From Leifsonia sp040686855 (GTDB taxonomy: Bacteria; Actinomycetota; Actinomycetes; Actinomycetales; Microbacteriaceae): DNA of 64,000 nt. The notes beneath the pieces were generated by a model, which saw only the letters and a list, made by a program, of their open reading frames with translations, did no database searches and was not told where the DNA came from. Each line of letters begins with the position of its first letter. Position 1 is the first letter of the stretch. The stretch lies in the NCBI RefSeq assembly GCF_040686855.1, contig NZ_JBFBOG010000002.1, forward strand, positions 1,178,001 through 1,242,000, given 5' to 3'. This document shows, in pieces, positions 26,297 to 35,607 of this stretch. The position numbers were made by a program, and so were the translations under genes.

Positions 26297-26380
26297 GTCG
26301 TTCTTCTCCACAAGCGGGACTTATCCACCGAATCGACGACGGCCGGGACGAACCGCATGCCCCGACTAGACTGGGTGACC

Positions 26381-27421
26381 GTGTCAGATACCACCCAGAT
26401 CACCGAATCGGAGGTCGAGGCCGCGGTCGGAGCGGCCCTCGCCGCGATCGACGCCGCGACCGACTCGGCCGCGCTGAAGACGGTGCGCCACGACCACACG
26501 GCCGAGGGTTCGCCGCTCGCGCGCTTCAACGCGAGCATCCGCGCCCTTCCGGGCGACCAGAAGGCCGCGGCGGGCAAGCTCGTCGGCGGTGCGCGTGCCC
26601 GCGTGAACCAGGCGTTCGCCGCCAAGGAGTCCGAGATCGCGGCGGCGGAGGAGGCGGCCCAGCTGGCCGCCGAGGCCGTCGACGTCACGGCGCTGCCCTC
26701 GCGCTGGACGCCCGGTGCGCGCCACCCGCTGAGCCTGCTCCAGGAGCGCATCGCCGACATCTTCGTCGGCATGGGCTGGGAGGTCGCGGAGGGCCCCGAG
26801 CTCGAGAGCGAGTGGTACAACTTCGACGCCCTCAACTTCGACGCCGACCACCCGGCGCGGGCGATGCAGGACACCTTCTTCGTCGAGCCGACCGACGCCC
26901 ACCTCGTGATGCGCACCCACACCTCGCCGGTGCAGCTGCGCGCGCTGCTGGGCGAGCAGGTCCCGGTCTACCGCATCGCTCCGGGCCGGGTGTTCCGCAC
27001 CGACGAGTTCGACGCCACGCACCTCCCGGTCTTCACCCAGACCGAGGGCATCGCGGTCGACAAGGGCCTGACCATGGCGCATCTGCGCGGCACGCTCGAC
27101 CACTTCGTGAAGACGCTCTTCGGCGACGAGGCACGCGTCCGCCTGCGCCCGAACTACTTCCCGTTCACCGAGCCGAGCGCCGAGCTCGACCTGTGGCACC
27201 CGACCTTCAAGGGCGGCGCGCGCTGGATCGAGTGGGGCGGCTGCGGCCTGGTCAACCCCAATGTCCTGCGGTCGGCGGGCATCGACCCCGATGTCTACTC
27301 CGGCTTCGCGTTCGGGATGGGCGTGGAGCGGGCCCTGATGTTCCGCAACGACGTCAAGGACATGCGCGACATGGCCGAGGGCGATGTCCGGTTCTCCCAG
27401 CAGTTCGGAATGGTGGTCTGA
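26381..27421 (+). CDS. pheS: Phenylalanine-tRNA ligase alpha subunit
   Basis: PheS is the catalytic subunit that activates phenylalanine. It has an N-terminal coiled coil (about 1-85), class II motif 2 around YRIAPGRVFRTDEFDATHLPVF and motif 3 GFAFGMGVERALMFR. I place the start at GTG 26381 because a -10-like TAGACT ends 8 nt upstream, inside the region a longer ATG 26357 start would use; either start leaves the domain intact. The gene overlaps pheT by 1 nt. Confidence 0.95.
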   Translation: MSDTTQITESEVEAAVGAALAAIDAATDSAALKTVRHDHTAEGSPLARFNASIRALPGDQKAAAGKLVGGARARVNQAFAAKESEIAAAEEAAQLAAEAVDVTALPSRWTPGARHPLSLLQERIADIFVGMGWEVAEGPELESEWYNFDALNFDADHPARAMQDTFFVEPTDAHLVMRTHTSPVQLRALLGEQVPVYRIAPGRVFRTDEFDATHLPVFTQTEGIAVDKGLTMAHLRGTLDHFVKTLFGDEARVRLRPNYFPFTEPSAELDLWHPTFKGGARWIEWGGCGLVNPNVLRSAGIDPDVYSGFAFGMGVERALMFRNDVKDMRDMAEGDVRFSQQFGMVV

Positions 27422-29961
27422 TGCGCGTCCCCCTGAGTTGGCTCGGCGAGTTCGTCGACCTCGAGCCCGGCACCACGCCGGAGGAGGTTCACGCCGCCCT
27501 CGTGTCCGTCGGGCTCGAAGAGGAGGACATCCACACCTTCGAGCTGTCCGGCCCGATCGTCGTGGGCCAGGTGCTGGAGTTCGTCGAGGAGCCGCAGAGC
27601 AACGGCAAGACCATCCGCTGGTGCCAGGTGCGCGTCGCGCCCGAGGGCGAGTCGGCGGCCGACGGCGGCGCCGACGTGCGCGGCATCGTCTGCGGCGCCC
27701 GCAACTTCTTCGAGGGCGACAAGGTCGTCGTGACGCTTCCCGGCGCCGTGCTGCCCGGTCCCTTCCCGATCGCCGCGCGCAAGACCTACGGTCACGTCTC
27801 CGACGGCATGATCGCGTCGGCGCGCGAGCTCGGGCTCGGCGAGGACCACGACGGCATCCTGCGTCTCAGCACGCTCGGCCTCGACCCGGAGGTCGGTACC
27901 GACGCGGTGTCGCTGCTCGGCCTGGACGACGCTGCCGTCGAGGTCAACGTCACGCCCGACCGCGGCTACGCATTCTCGATCCGCGGCATCGCCCGCGAGT
28001 ACTCGCACGCGACCGGGTCGGCGTTCCGCGACCCGGCGGATGCGGTTCCCGTGTCCGCCGAGCACGCCAGCGGCTTCTCGGTGACGATCGACGACAGCGC
28101 GCCCATCCGCGGCCGGGTCGGCGCGAGCGTGTTCGTCACGCGCGTCGTGCGCGACGTCGACGGCAGTCGCCCGACGCCGGCGTGGATGATCGCGCGGCTC
28201 AAGCTCGCGGGCATCCGCTCGATCTCGCTGATCGTCGACATCACGAACTACGTGATGCTCGAGCTGGGCCAGCCCATCCACGGCTACGACCTCGACAAGC
28301 TGTCCGGCGGCATCGTGGTGCGGCGCGCGGCGCCGGGGGAGAAGCTGGTCACCTTGGACGACCAGACCCGCACCCTCGATCCGGAAGACCTCGTCATCGC
28401 CGACGACTCCGGCGCGATCGGCCTCGCCGGCGTCATGGGCGGAGCGTCGACCGAGATCGGCCCCGATACCCGCAATGTGCTCGTCGAGGCCGCGAACTTC
28501 GACCCGGTGTCGATCGCGCGCACCGCCCGCCGGCACAAGCTGCCGAGCGAGGCGTCCAAGCGCTTCGAGCGCGGCGTCGACCCGCAGGTGGCCGTGGCGG
28601 CCGCCGGGCGCGTGGTGCAACTGCTCGAGCAGCTGGCCGGTGGCCACGCCGACGGCCTCGGCTCGCTGCTCGACGCGTCGGAGACCGCCGAGGCCATCCG
28701 CCTCCCGGACGGCTACATCTCCTCGCTCATCGGCGTCGACTACACGGAGGACGAGGTGCGCAGCGCGCTCGCCGAGATCGGCGGCGCCGTGACCGAGGCC
28801 GACGGCGCCCTGCTCGTCGCTCCTCCCACCTGGCGCCCCGACCTGCGCGACAAGTCCGACCTCGCCGAGGAGGTCGCCCGCATCGTCGGCTACGACCGCA
28901 TCCCCTCGGTACTGCCGGTCGCCCCTCCCGGACGCGGCCTGACCCGTGAGCAGCGCCTCCGCCGCGCAGCCGCACAGATCCTGGCGGACAACGGCGCGAC
29001 CGAAGTACTGGCGTTCCCGTTCGTGAGCGAGGCGCAGAACGACCTCTTCGGTCAGGCCGAGGCGGGCGGGCACGTCCCGGCCGTCCGGCTGGCCAACGCC
29101 CTGGACGCGACCGCGCCCTACCTGCGCGCCTCCCTGTTGCCCGGGCTGGTGGAGGCGGCCAAGCGCAACCTCGCCCGCGGGCTCGTCGACCTGCGGGTGT
29201 ACGAGATCGGCACGGTGTTCCGTCCGTCCGAAGGCTCGATCGGCAGCGAGACGCTTCCGCCCGGGGCGGCGCTGCCGTCGTCGGACATCCTCGCCGGCCT
29301 GAACGCCGGCATCCCGGCCCAGCCGCGTCACCTCGCGGGCCTCGTGGTCGGCGACGTGCACGGCAAGCAGCCGGGCGCGGCCGCCGTGCCGGCCGGTCTG
29401 GTAGACGCTCTCGACATGGTGCGTCAGACCGCCGCGGCGGTCGGCGTGACGGTCGATGTCGCCCAGTCGTCGCACCAGGCCCTCCACCCCGGGCGCACCG
29501 CGCAGCTCCTCGCGCTCGGCGCGGACGGCGAGGCGGTGCCGGTCGGCTACGCGGGCGAACTGCTGCCGGCTCTCGCGCAGGAGCTCGACCTCCCGCGCGT
29601 GGTCGCCGTCTTCGAGCTCGACCTGGACGCCCTGATCGCGATCGCGCCGCCGGAGATCGTGGCGGGGGTCATCGCCGGATTCCCGGCCGCGACGCAGGAC
29701 CTCTCCCTGGTGGTCGCCGCGGACGTCCCCGCGGGTGACGTGCTGCGGGCAGTCCGCGAGGGCGCAGGCGAACTGCTCGAGCACATCCACCTGGTCGACG
29801 ACTACCGCGGCGCGGGCTTGCCGGAGGGACGCAAGAGCCTCACCTTCGCCCTCCGCTTCCGCGCCGACGACCGCACCCTCACCGCCGCAGAGGCGTCCGA
29901 GGCCAAGCTGGCCGGCTCCGCCCACGCCGGCGAGCTGTACGGGGCGACGATCCGCGAGTAG
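27421..29961 (+). CDS. pheT: Phenylalanine-tRNA ligase beta subunit
   Basis: The 846-residue subunit of the (alpha-beta)2 synthetase has an N-terminal tRNA-binding OB fold (about 40-160), B3/B4 editing domain, B5 domain, core, and C-terminal anticodon-binding domain (about 755-846, FPAATQDLSLVV...). It starts MRVPLSWLGEFVDL at a TGATG junction with pheS. The frame is open for about 2 kb upstream of the ATG, but that part is non-coding shadow. Confidence 0.96.
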   Translation: MRVPLSWLGEFVDLEPGTTPEEVHAALVSVGLEEEDIHTFELSGPIVVGQVLEFVEEPQSNGKTIRWCQVRVAPEGESAADGGADVRGIVCGARNFFEGDKVVVTLPGAVLPGPFPIAARKTYGHVSDGMIASARELGLGEDHDGILRLSTLGLDPEVGTDAVSLLGLDDAAVEVNVTPDRGYAFSIRGIAREYSHATGSAFRDPADAVPVSAEHASGFSVTIDDSAPIRGRVGASVFVTRVVRDVDGSRPTPAWMIARLKLAGIRSISLIVDITNYVMLELGQPIHGYDLDKLSGGIVVRRAAPGEKLVTLDDQTRTLDPEDLVIADDSGAIGLAGVMGGASTEIGPDTRNVLVEAANFDPVSIARTARRHKLPSEASKRFERGVDPQVAVAAAGRVVQLLEQLAGGHADGLGSLLDASETAEAIRLPDGYISSLIGVDYTEDEVRSALAEIGGAVTEADGALLVAPPTWRPDLRDKSDLAEEVARIVGYDRIPSVLPVAPPGRGLTREQRLRRAAAQILADNGATEVLAFPFVSEAQNDLFGQAEAGGHVPAVRLANALDATAPYLRASLLPGLVEAAKRNLARGLVDLRVYEIGTVFRPSEGSIGSETLPPGAALPSSDILAGLNAGIPAQPRHLAGLVVGDVHGKQPGAAAVPAGLVDALDMVRQTAAAVGVTVDVAQSSHQALHPGRTAQLLALGADGEAVPVGYAGELLPALAQELDLPRVVAVFELDLDALIAIAPPEIVAGVIAGFPAATQDLSLVVAADVPAGDVLRAVREGAGELLEHIHLVDDYRGAGLPEGRKSLTFALRFRADDRTLTAAEASEAKLAGSAHAGELYGATIRE

Positions 29962-29979
29962 CGGCGCGCGCTCGGCGCG

Positions 29980-30043
29980 AATGCCGCCGTTTGTCACATC
30001 CGCTGCTGTTCGCGCAGCCGCCGATGTGACAAACGGCGGCATT
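29980..30043. terminator. Perfect 21-bp inverted repeat after pheT
   Basis: Bases 29980-30000 and 30023-30043 are exact reverse complements. The 22-nt loop holds an inner 5-bp hairpin (GCTGC/GCAGC), so the whole can form a branched or cruciform structure. It begins 19 bp after the pheT stop and probably separates pheST from the arg operon. ATTTGT follows, which is only weakly T-rich. Confidence 0.7.
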
Positions 30044-30085
30044 TGTCGTCGGGAGGCGGGGAGGAACACCCCCGCCCCCCGCGAT

Positions 30086-30116
30086 TTGGCGGCGGCGGGG
30101 GAGGGCGCGCTAGGGT
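30086..30116 (+). promoter_or_regulatory. Promoter of the arginine operon leader
   Basis: TTGGCG (30086-30091) and TAGGGT (30111-30116) are separated by 19 bp. TAGGGT ends 6 nt before the ATG of the leader peptide at 30123, the spacing seen at other predicted leaderless genes here. Transcription would start at that ATG. Confidence 0.55.
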
Positions 30117-30122
30117 TGTCCC

Positions 30123-30209
30123 ATGCTTTCCGTCCGGTGCACCCCCTCGACGCGCGCGGCCCTCGCCGCCCGCGCGATGCGCCGACGCCTGCGCGACCGC
30201 CGAAGCTAG
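30123..30209 (+). CDS. Arginine-rich leader peptide upstream of argC
   Basis: This 28-residue reading frame contains nine arginines, seven of them clustered near the end (RAMRRRLRDRRS), directly after a promoter and 85 nt before argC. A 5-bp hairpin (30198-30202 with 30211-30215) wraps the stop codon, and a 7-bp stem with one G-T pair follows (30223-30240). This is the layout of a ribosome-mediated attenuator: stalling at scarce arginyl-tRNA would change folding ahead of argC. GC-rich DNA often yields Arg-rich shadow frames, so position and promoter matter more than composition. Confidence 0.6.
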   Translation: MLSVRCTPSTRAALAARAMRRRLRDRRS

Positions 30210-30294
30210 GCGGCGTTCAGGGCGGTCCGTGCGCGGGCCGACGTGGGCGTCGCCGTCGCCGAGACAACCGTCGTCCACTCGAAAAGGAAGAAGC
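30210..30294 (+). promoter_or_regulatory. Putative attenuator region before argC
   Basis: This 85-nt stretch between the leader peptide stop and argC contains the 30223-30240 hairpin, GC-rich self-complementary segments and an AAAAGGAAG ribosome site just before the argC ATG. There is no U-tract, so if control occurs here it would be translational or Rho-linked rather than intrinsic termination. Confidence 0.4.
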
Positions 30295-31341
30295 ATGACT
30301 TTCTCGGTCGCCGTCGCAGGCGCATCCGGATACGCGGGCGGTGAGCTGCTGCGCATCCTCGCCGAGCACCCCGACTTCGAGATCCGCACCGTCACCGCGC
30401 ACAACAACGCCGGTCACCCGCTGATCGCCCACCAGCCGCACCTGCGCAGCCTCGCGCACCTGACCCTGCAGGAGACGTCCGCGGCGAACCTCGCCGGTCA
30501 CGACGTCGTGTTCCTCGCCCTGCCGCACGGAGCGTCCGGCGAGATCGCCGCCCAGATGCCCGACGACACGATCGTCGTCGACTGCGGCGCCGACCACCGC
30601 CTCGAGGACCCGGCCGCCTGGGCCGCCTTCTACGGCGGCGACCACTTCGGCGCCTGGGCGTACGGCGTACCGGAGCTGCCGCTGGCCGGCGGCGCGAAGC
30701 AGCGGGAGAACCTGGTCGGCGCTCAGCGGATCGCGGCCCCCGGATGCAACGCGAGCGCCGTGTCCCTCGCGCTCGCCCCGGGCATCCAGGCCGGCCTCAT
30801 CGAGGACGAGGACATCGTCGCCGTGCTCGCGGTCGGCCCGTCCGGTGCGGGGAAGTCGCTCAAGACGATGTACCTGGCGAGCGAAATCCTCGGCTCGGCG
30901 AACCCCTACGGCGTCGGCGGCACGCACCGCCACATCCCGGAGATCCAGCAGAACCTCCGGAAGGCCGGAGCAGGAGCGCCGACCGTGTCGTTCACGCCAG
31001 TGCTCGTGCCCATGTCGCGCGGCATCCTCGCCACCTCGACCGCCCGCGTGAAGCCGGACGTGACGGCCGAGCAGGTGCAGCAGACGTGGGAGGCCGCGTA
31101 CGCGGACGAGCCGTTCGTCCACGTGCTGCCGGCCGGCACGCTGCCGCGCACCAGCGACGTGCTCGGCGCCAACACCGTGCTGCTGGGCGTCGCCCTCGAC
31201 CAGGCCGCGGGCCGCGTCGTCACGGTGCTCGCGATCGACAACCTCTACAAGGGGACGGCCGGCGCCGCCATCCAGTCCGTCAATATCGCCCTCGGCCTCG
31301 ACGAGACCGCGGGCCTGACCGTGAACGGAGTCGCCCCGTGA
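30295..31341 (+). CDS. argC: N-acetyl-gamma-glutamyl-phosphate reductase
   Basis: ArgC reduces N-acetylglutamyl phosphate to the semialdehyde with NADPH. The 348-residue protein has N-terminal GASGYAGGELLRIL (dinucleotide fold) and active-site cysteine in APGCNASAVSL. It is the first gene of argCJBDFH, with the gene junctions overlapping by GTGA or ATGA except before argF. The start is fixed by AAGGAAG and the conserved N-terminus. Confidence 0.97.
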   Translation: MTFSVAVAGASGYAGGELLRILAEHPDFEIRTVTAHNNAGHPLIAHQPHLRSLAHLTLQETSAANLAGHDVVFLALPHGASGEIAAQMPDDTIVVDCGADHRLEDPAAWAAFYGGDHFGAWAYGVPELPLAGGAKQRENLVGAQRIAAPGCNASAVSLALAPGIQAGLIEDEDIVAVLAVGPSGAGKSLKTMYLASEILGSANPYGVGGTHRHIPEIQQNLRKAGAGAPTVSFTPVLVPMSRGILATSTARVKPDVTAEQVQQTWEAAYADEPFVHVLPAGTLPRTSDVLGANTVLLGVALDQAAGRVVTVLAIDNLYKGTAGAAIQSVNIALGLDETAGLTVNGVAP

Positions 31342-32492
31342 GCGTCACCGCTGCATCCGGATTCGCCGCCGCCGGCGTCGTCGCCGGGCTCAAGGCGAGC
31401 GGGAACCGCGACCTCGCGCTCGTCCAGAACCTGGGCCCCCTGAACGCCGCGGCCGCGGTCTTCACCACCAACCGCTGCAAGGCGAACCCGGTGCTGTGGA
31501 GCGAGCAGGTCATCCAGGACGGCGTCGTCTCCGCGATCGTCCTCAACTCGGGCGGCGCCAACTGCTACACCGGCGCGCGGGGGTTCCAGACCACGCACGC
31601 GACGGCTGAGGCGGTCGCCGAGCAGCTGGAGATCTCGGCCGGCGACGTGCTGGTCTGCTCCACCGGCCTCATCGGCGAGCAGCTGCCGCTCGACAAGCTC
31701 ATCACGGGCGTCACCGCGGCAGCGGGAGCCCTCGCGAGCGACGCGGGCATCGCCGCGGCCGAGGCGATCATGACCACCGACACGCGACCCAAGCAGTCCG
31801 CCCACCGCTCCCCGGACGGCTGGACCGTCGGCGGCATGGCGAAGGGCGCCGGGATGCTCGCGCCCGGACTCGCGACGATGCTCGTCGTCCTCACCACCGA
31901 CGCCGTGCTCACCTCCGAGCAGCTGGATGCGGCCCTGCGCCAGGCGACGCGCGTCACCTTCGACCGCCTCGACTCGGACGGCTGCATGTCCACGAACGAC
32001 ACGGTCGCCCTCCTCGCCTCCGGCGCGAGCGTCGTCGAACCGGCCGAGGCCGACTTCGCCCTCGCGCTGACCGAGGTGTGCCGCGACCTCGCCGAGCAGC
32101 TGCAGGCGGACGCCGAGGGCGCCTCGCACGACGTCGCCATCCAGGTCGTCAACGCGACGTCCGAGGACGACGCGGTGACGGTCGGCCGGGCGGTGTCGCG
32201 CAGCAACCTGTTCAAGGCCGCCATCTTCGGCAACGACCCCAACTGGGGCCGGGTGCTGGCGGCGGTCGGCACGACCGACGCCGAGTTCGACCCGTACGGG
32301 ATCGACGTGGCGATCAACGGCGTCCAGGTCTGCACCGCGGGCGAGCCGGACCAGCCGCGCGAGCTGGTCGACCTGACGCCGCGGAAGGTCCACATCCTGA
32401 TCGACCTGCATGCGGGCGAGGAGACGGCGACCATCCTGACCAACGACCTCACGCACGACTACGTGCACGAGAACAGCGCGTACGCCAGCTGA
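31338..32492 (+). CDS. argJ: Bifunctional ornithine acetyltransferase / N-acetylglutamate synthase
   Basis: ArgJ recycles the acetyl group from N-acetylornithine to glutamate. The 384-residue precursor self-cleaves between A179 and T180 in PGLATMLVV, and T180 becomes the nucleophile. FGNDPNWGRVLAA is another family signature. It starts with GTG overlapping the argC stop by 4 nt. Whether it also uses acetyl-CoA (bifunctional class) cannot be told from the motif. Confidence 0.96.
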   Translation: MSVTAASGFAAAGVVAGLKASGNRDLALVQNLGPLNAAAAVFTTNRCKANPVLWSEQVIQDGVVSAIVLNSGGANCYTGARGFQTTHATAEAVAEQLEISAGDVLVCSTGLIGEQLPLDKLITGVTAAAGALASDAGIAAAEAIMTTDTRPKQSAHRSPDGWTVGGMAKGAGMLAPGLATMLVVLTTDAVLTSEQLDAALRQATRVTFDRLDSDGCMSTNDTVALLASGASVVEPAEADFALALTEVCRDLAEQLQADAEGASHDVAIQVVNATSEDDAVTVGRAVSRSNLFKAAIFGNDPNWGRVLAAVGTTDAEFDPYGIDVAINGVQVCTAGEPDQPRELVDLTPRKVHILIDLHAGEETATILTNDLTHDYVHENSAYAS

Positions 32493-33403
32493 TGGACACC
32501 GCAGAGGACATGACGGACACCGCCGAACGCGAGGAGGCGGCGTCCAAGGCCGCCACCCTGATCGAGTCGCTGCCGTGGCTCAAGGCCTTCCACGACGCGA
32601 TCATCGTCGTGAAGTTCGGCGGCAACGCGATGGTCAGCGAGGAGCTGCAACGCACCTTCGCCGAGGACATGGTCTACCTCCGCTACGCCGGGATCCGCCC
32701 GGTCGTCGTCCACGGCGGCGGCCCGCAGATCTCGGCCATGCTCGACCGGCTCGGCATCGAGTCCGAGTTCCGCGGCGGCTACCGCGTGACCACCCCGGAG
32801 GCGATGGATGTGGTGCGCATGGTGCTCACCGGCCAGATCAACCGGGACATCGTCGGCAACATCAACAAGCACGGACCGCTCGCGGCCGGGCTGTCGGGCG
32901 AGGACGCCGGGCTCTTCCAAGGCCGCCGCCGCGCGGCGGTGGTCGACGGCGAGGAGGTCGACCTCGGGCTCGTCGGCGACGTGGTCGCGGTCGACCCGGA
33001 GGCGGTGCTCGCGCAGCTCGCAGCCGGGCGCATCCCGGTGGTGTCGTCCATCGCGCCCGACATCGACGACGCGGGCCAGGCGCTCAACGTCAACGCGGAC
33101 GCGGCCGCGGCCGCCCTCGCCGTCGCGCTGGGCGCGTCCAAGCTCGTGATCCTGACGGATGTGGCCGGCCTCTACAGCGACTGGCCGAATCGTGATTCGC
33201 TGCTCTCGAAGATCGGCGCCGACGAGCTGCGCGAGCTGCTGCCGTCGCTCGAGTCGGGGATGATCCCGAAGATGGCGGCCTGCCTGGACGCGGTCGACGG
33301 GGGAGTGGCGAAGGCCGCGATCATCGACGGACGGGTGCCGCACTCGATCCTGCTCGAAGTCTTCACGCAGTCCGGAATCGGGACGGAGGTGGTGCCCGCG
33401 TGA
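32492..33403 (+). CDS. argB: Acetylglutamate kinase
   Basis: ArgB phosphorylates N-acetylglutamate and is usually the arginine-feedback-controlled step. The 303-residue amino acid kinase has VVKFGGNAM, HGGGPQI and a C-terminal KMAACLDAV helix. The N-terminal extension (about 20 residues before IESLPWLKAFHD) fits the arginine-inhibited hexameric class. It overlaps argJ by 1 nt; a second in-frame ATG lies at 32510. Confidence 0.96.
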   Translation: MDTAEDMTDTAEREEAASKAATLIESLPWLKAFHDAIIVVKFGGNAMVSEELQRTFAEDMVYLRYAGIRPVVVHGGGPQISAMLDRLGIESEFRGGYRVTTPEAMDVVRMVLTGQINRDIVGNINKHGPLAAGLSGEDAGLFQGRRRAAVVDGEEVDLGLVGDVVAVDPEAVLAQLAAGRIPVVSSIAPDIDDAGQALNVNADAAAAALAVALGASKLVILTDVAGLYSDWPNRDSLLSKIGADELRELLPSLESGMIPKMAACLDAVDGGVAKAAIIDGRVPHSILLEVFTQSGIGTEVVPA

Positions 33404-34632
33404 GCGAGGCACAGGCAATGACACGATACGAGACGGACGAATGGCGGGACGGGGCCTGGAAGGGCCCGTTCGGCGACCGCTTCATGCGCACGCTGGCGAC
33501 GCCGAAGCTGATGCTGGTGCGCGGCGAGGGCGCCCGGGTCTGGGATGTGGACGGCAACGAATACCTCGACTTCCTCGCGGGGATCGCCGTCAACTCCCTC
33601 GGGCACGCGCATCCCGCGCTCGTCGAGGCCGTGACCGCGCAGGTGGGAACCCTCGCGCACGTGTCCAACTACTTCTCGACCCCTCCGCAGCTGGAGCTGG
33701 CCGAACGCCTCCGGCGCATCACCGGCGCCGGGGAGAGCGGCCGCGTCCTGTTCGGCAACTCGGGCGCCGAGGCGAACGAGGCGGCCTTCAAGCTGGCCCG
33801 CCTCAACCGCACCGGCCCGCACGGGCGCCGCACGCGGGTCCTGGCCCTGCACAACGCCTTCCACGGCCGCACGATGGGCTCCCTCGCGCTCACGGGCAAG
33901 CCGCCGATGCGGGAGGCGTTCGAGCCGCTTCCGGGCGGGGTGGAGCACATCGACTCCACGATCGAGGCACTGGAGGCATCCATCGACGGCCATGTGGCCG
34001 CGCTGTTCGTCGAGCCGATCAAGGGCGAGGCCGGGGTGCTCGACCTGCCCGACGGCTTCCTGGAGCGGGCGCGCGAGCTCACCGAGAAGCACGGCGCGCT
34101 GCTCATCGTCGACGAGATCCAGACCGGCGTCGGCCGCACGGGCGAGTGGTTCGCCTACCAGCGGGCGGGCATCCTCCCGGACGCGGTCACGGTCGCCAAG
34201 GGGATGGCCGGCGGCGTGCCGATCGGCGCGTTGGTGACCTTCGGCTGGGCCTCCGAGCTGTTCAGCCAGGGTCAGCACGGATCGACGTTCGGCGGCAACC
34301 CGCTTGCGACCGCCGCAGGCAATGCCGTGCTCGCCGAGATCGAGCGGGCGGGTCTCGTTCAGAATGCCGCGCGCCGCGGCGAGGAGCTGAAGCAGATCAT
34401 CCGCGACTTGGACCACCCGCTGATCGACGCGGTCCGTGGTCACGGCCTGCTCATCGGCATCGGGCTGACCGAGGGGGAGGCGCACCGCCTCTCCGATGCG
34501 GCGCTCGCCGAGGGCCTGATCATCAACGCGCCGAACGAGTCCAGCATCCGACTGGCGCCTCCGCTCATCATCGGCGACGCCGAACTCGCCGGCTTCCGGG
34601 AGCGCTTCGGACGCGCGCTCGCCGCCGTCTGA
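33400..34632 (+). CDS. argD: Acetylornithine aminotransferase
   Basis: This class III PLP aminotransferase makes N-acetylornithine. The 410-residue protein has cofactor lysine K267 in TVAKGMAGGVPIGA, phosphate-binding GNSGAEANEAAFKLAR and DEIQTGVGRTG. It starts with GTG overlapping the argB stop by 4 nt. Confidence 0.96.
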   Translation: MSEAQAMTRYETDEWRDGAWKGPFGDRFMRTLATPKLMLVRGEGARVWDVDGNEYLDFLAGIAVNSLGHAHPALVEAVTAQVGTLAHVSNYFSTPPQLELAERLRRITGAGESGRVLFGNSGAEANEAAFKLARLNRTGPHGRRTRVLALHNAFHGRTMGSLALTGKPPMREAFEPLPGGVEHIDSTIEALEASIDGHVAALFVEPIKGEAGVLDLPDGFLERARELTEKHGALLIVDEIQTGVGRTGEWFAYQRAGILPDAVTVAKGMAGGVPIGALVTFGWASELFSQGQHGSTFGGNPLATAAGNAVLAEIERAGLVQNAARRGEELKQIIRDLDHPLIDAVRGHGLLIGIGLTEGEAHRLSDAALAEGLIINAPNESSIRLAPPLIIGDAELAGFRERFGRALAAV

Positions 34633-34668
34633 CACCGACCACCTCCAGCACCACGAAAGGGCGGGTAC

Positions 34669-35607
34669 ATGACCCGGCACTTCCTCCGCGACGACGACCT
34701 CTCGCCTGCCGAGCAGGCGGAGGTGCTGGCCCTGGCGGCCGACCTGAAGCGCGACCGCTTCTCGGCGAAGCCGCTCGCCGGTCCCCAGACCGTCGCCGTG
34801 ATCTTCGACAAGACCTCCACCCGCACGCGCGTCTCGTTCTCGGTCGGGATCTCCGACCTCGGCGGCAGCCCGCTGGTCATCCAGAGCGGCGAGAGCCAGC
34901 TCGGCGGCAAGGAGTCGATCGCCGACACCGCGCGCGTCCTGGAGCGGATGGTCGCCGCGATCGTCTGGCGCACCTACGCGCAGGCGGGGCTCGAGGAGAT
35001 GGCCGAGGGGACGCGCGTCCCGGTGGTGAACGCGCTCTCGGATGACTTCCACCCGTGCCAGATCCTCGCCGACCTGCTCACCGTTCGCGAGCACAAGGGC
35101 CGCACCGAGGGGCTGACCATGACCTACGTCGGCGACGGCGCGAACAACATGGCGCACTCTTACCTGCTCGGCGGCGCGACCGCCGGCATGCACGTGCGGA
35201 TCGCGGCCCCCGCGGCGTACGCGCCCGACGCATCCATCGTCGCGGACGCCCGCGCCATCGCCGAGCGGACCGGCGGCTCGGTCGCCGTGCTTACCGACCC
35301 CGCGGAGGCGGCGGCCGGTGCGGACGTCGTGGTCACCGACACCTGGGTGTCGATGGGCCAGGAGGCCGAGAAGGCCGAGCGGGTCGCCGTCTTCGGCGAC
35401 TACACGGTCGACGGCCGCCTGATGGGGCTGGCCGCGTCCGACGCGATCTTCCTGCACTGCCTGCCCGCCTACCGCGGCTACGAGATGAGCGCGGATGTGC
35501 TCGACGGACCGCAGTCGGTGGTGTGGGACGAGGCGGAGAACCGCCTCCACGCGCAGAAGGCCCTGCTGGCTTGGCTGCTGGAGAAGAACACGGAGGCGGG
35601 CGCATGA
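34669..35607 (+). CDS. argF: Ornithine carbamoyltransferase
   Basis: ArgF forms citrulline from ornithine and carbamoyl phosphate. The 312-residue protein has the carbamoyl-phosphate loop STRTR (50-54), HPCQILAD, and HCLPAYRG near the C-terminus. It is separated from argD by the only sizeable gap in the operon (36 nt), with AAAGGG before the ATG. Confidence 0.96.
   Translation: MTRHFLRDDDLSPAEQAEVLALAADLKRDRFSAKPLAGPQTVAVIFDKTSTRTRVSFSVGISDLGGSPLVIQSGESQLGGKESIADTARVLERMVAAIVWRTYAQAGLEEMAEGTRVPVVNALSDDFHPCQILADLLTVREHKGRTEGLTMTYVGDGANNMAHSYLLGGATAGMHVRIAAPAAYAPDASIVADARAIAERTGGSVAVLTDPAEAAAGADVVVTDTWVSMGQEAEKAERVAVFGDYTVDGRLMGLAASDAIFLHCLPAYRGYEMSADVLDGPQSVVWDEAENRLHAQKALLAWLLEKNTEAGA

Noticed and set aside
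26297..26380. A phenylalanine leader peptide before pheS
   Set aside because: The gap is too short and contains no Phe-rich frame; a -10-like hexamer lies 8 nt before the chosen start.
25411..27420. A 2-kb open frame upstream of, and in frame with, pheT
   Set aside because: It is out of frame with the methyltransferase and pheS genes it overlaps, both of which are clearly real. Lack of stops is a GC-content effect.
27295..30069. A 924-residue minus-strand frame opposite pheT
   Set aside because: It is a mirror of pheT codon bias in GC-rich DNA, with low-complexity Arg/Gly/Asp-rich sequence and no domain.
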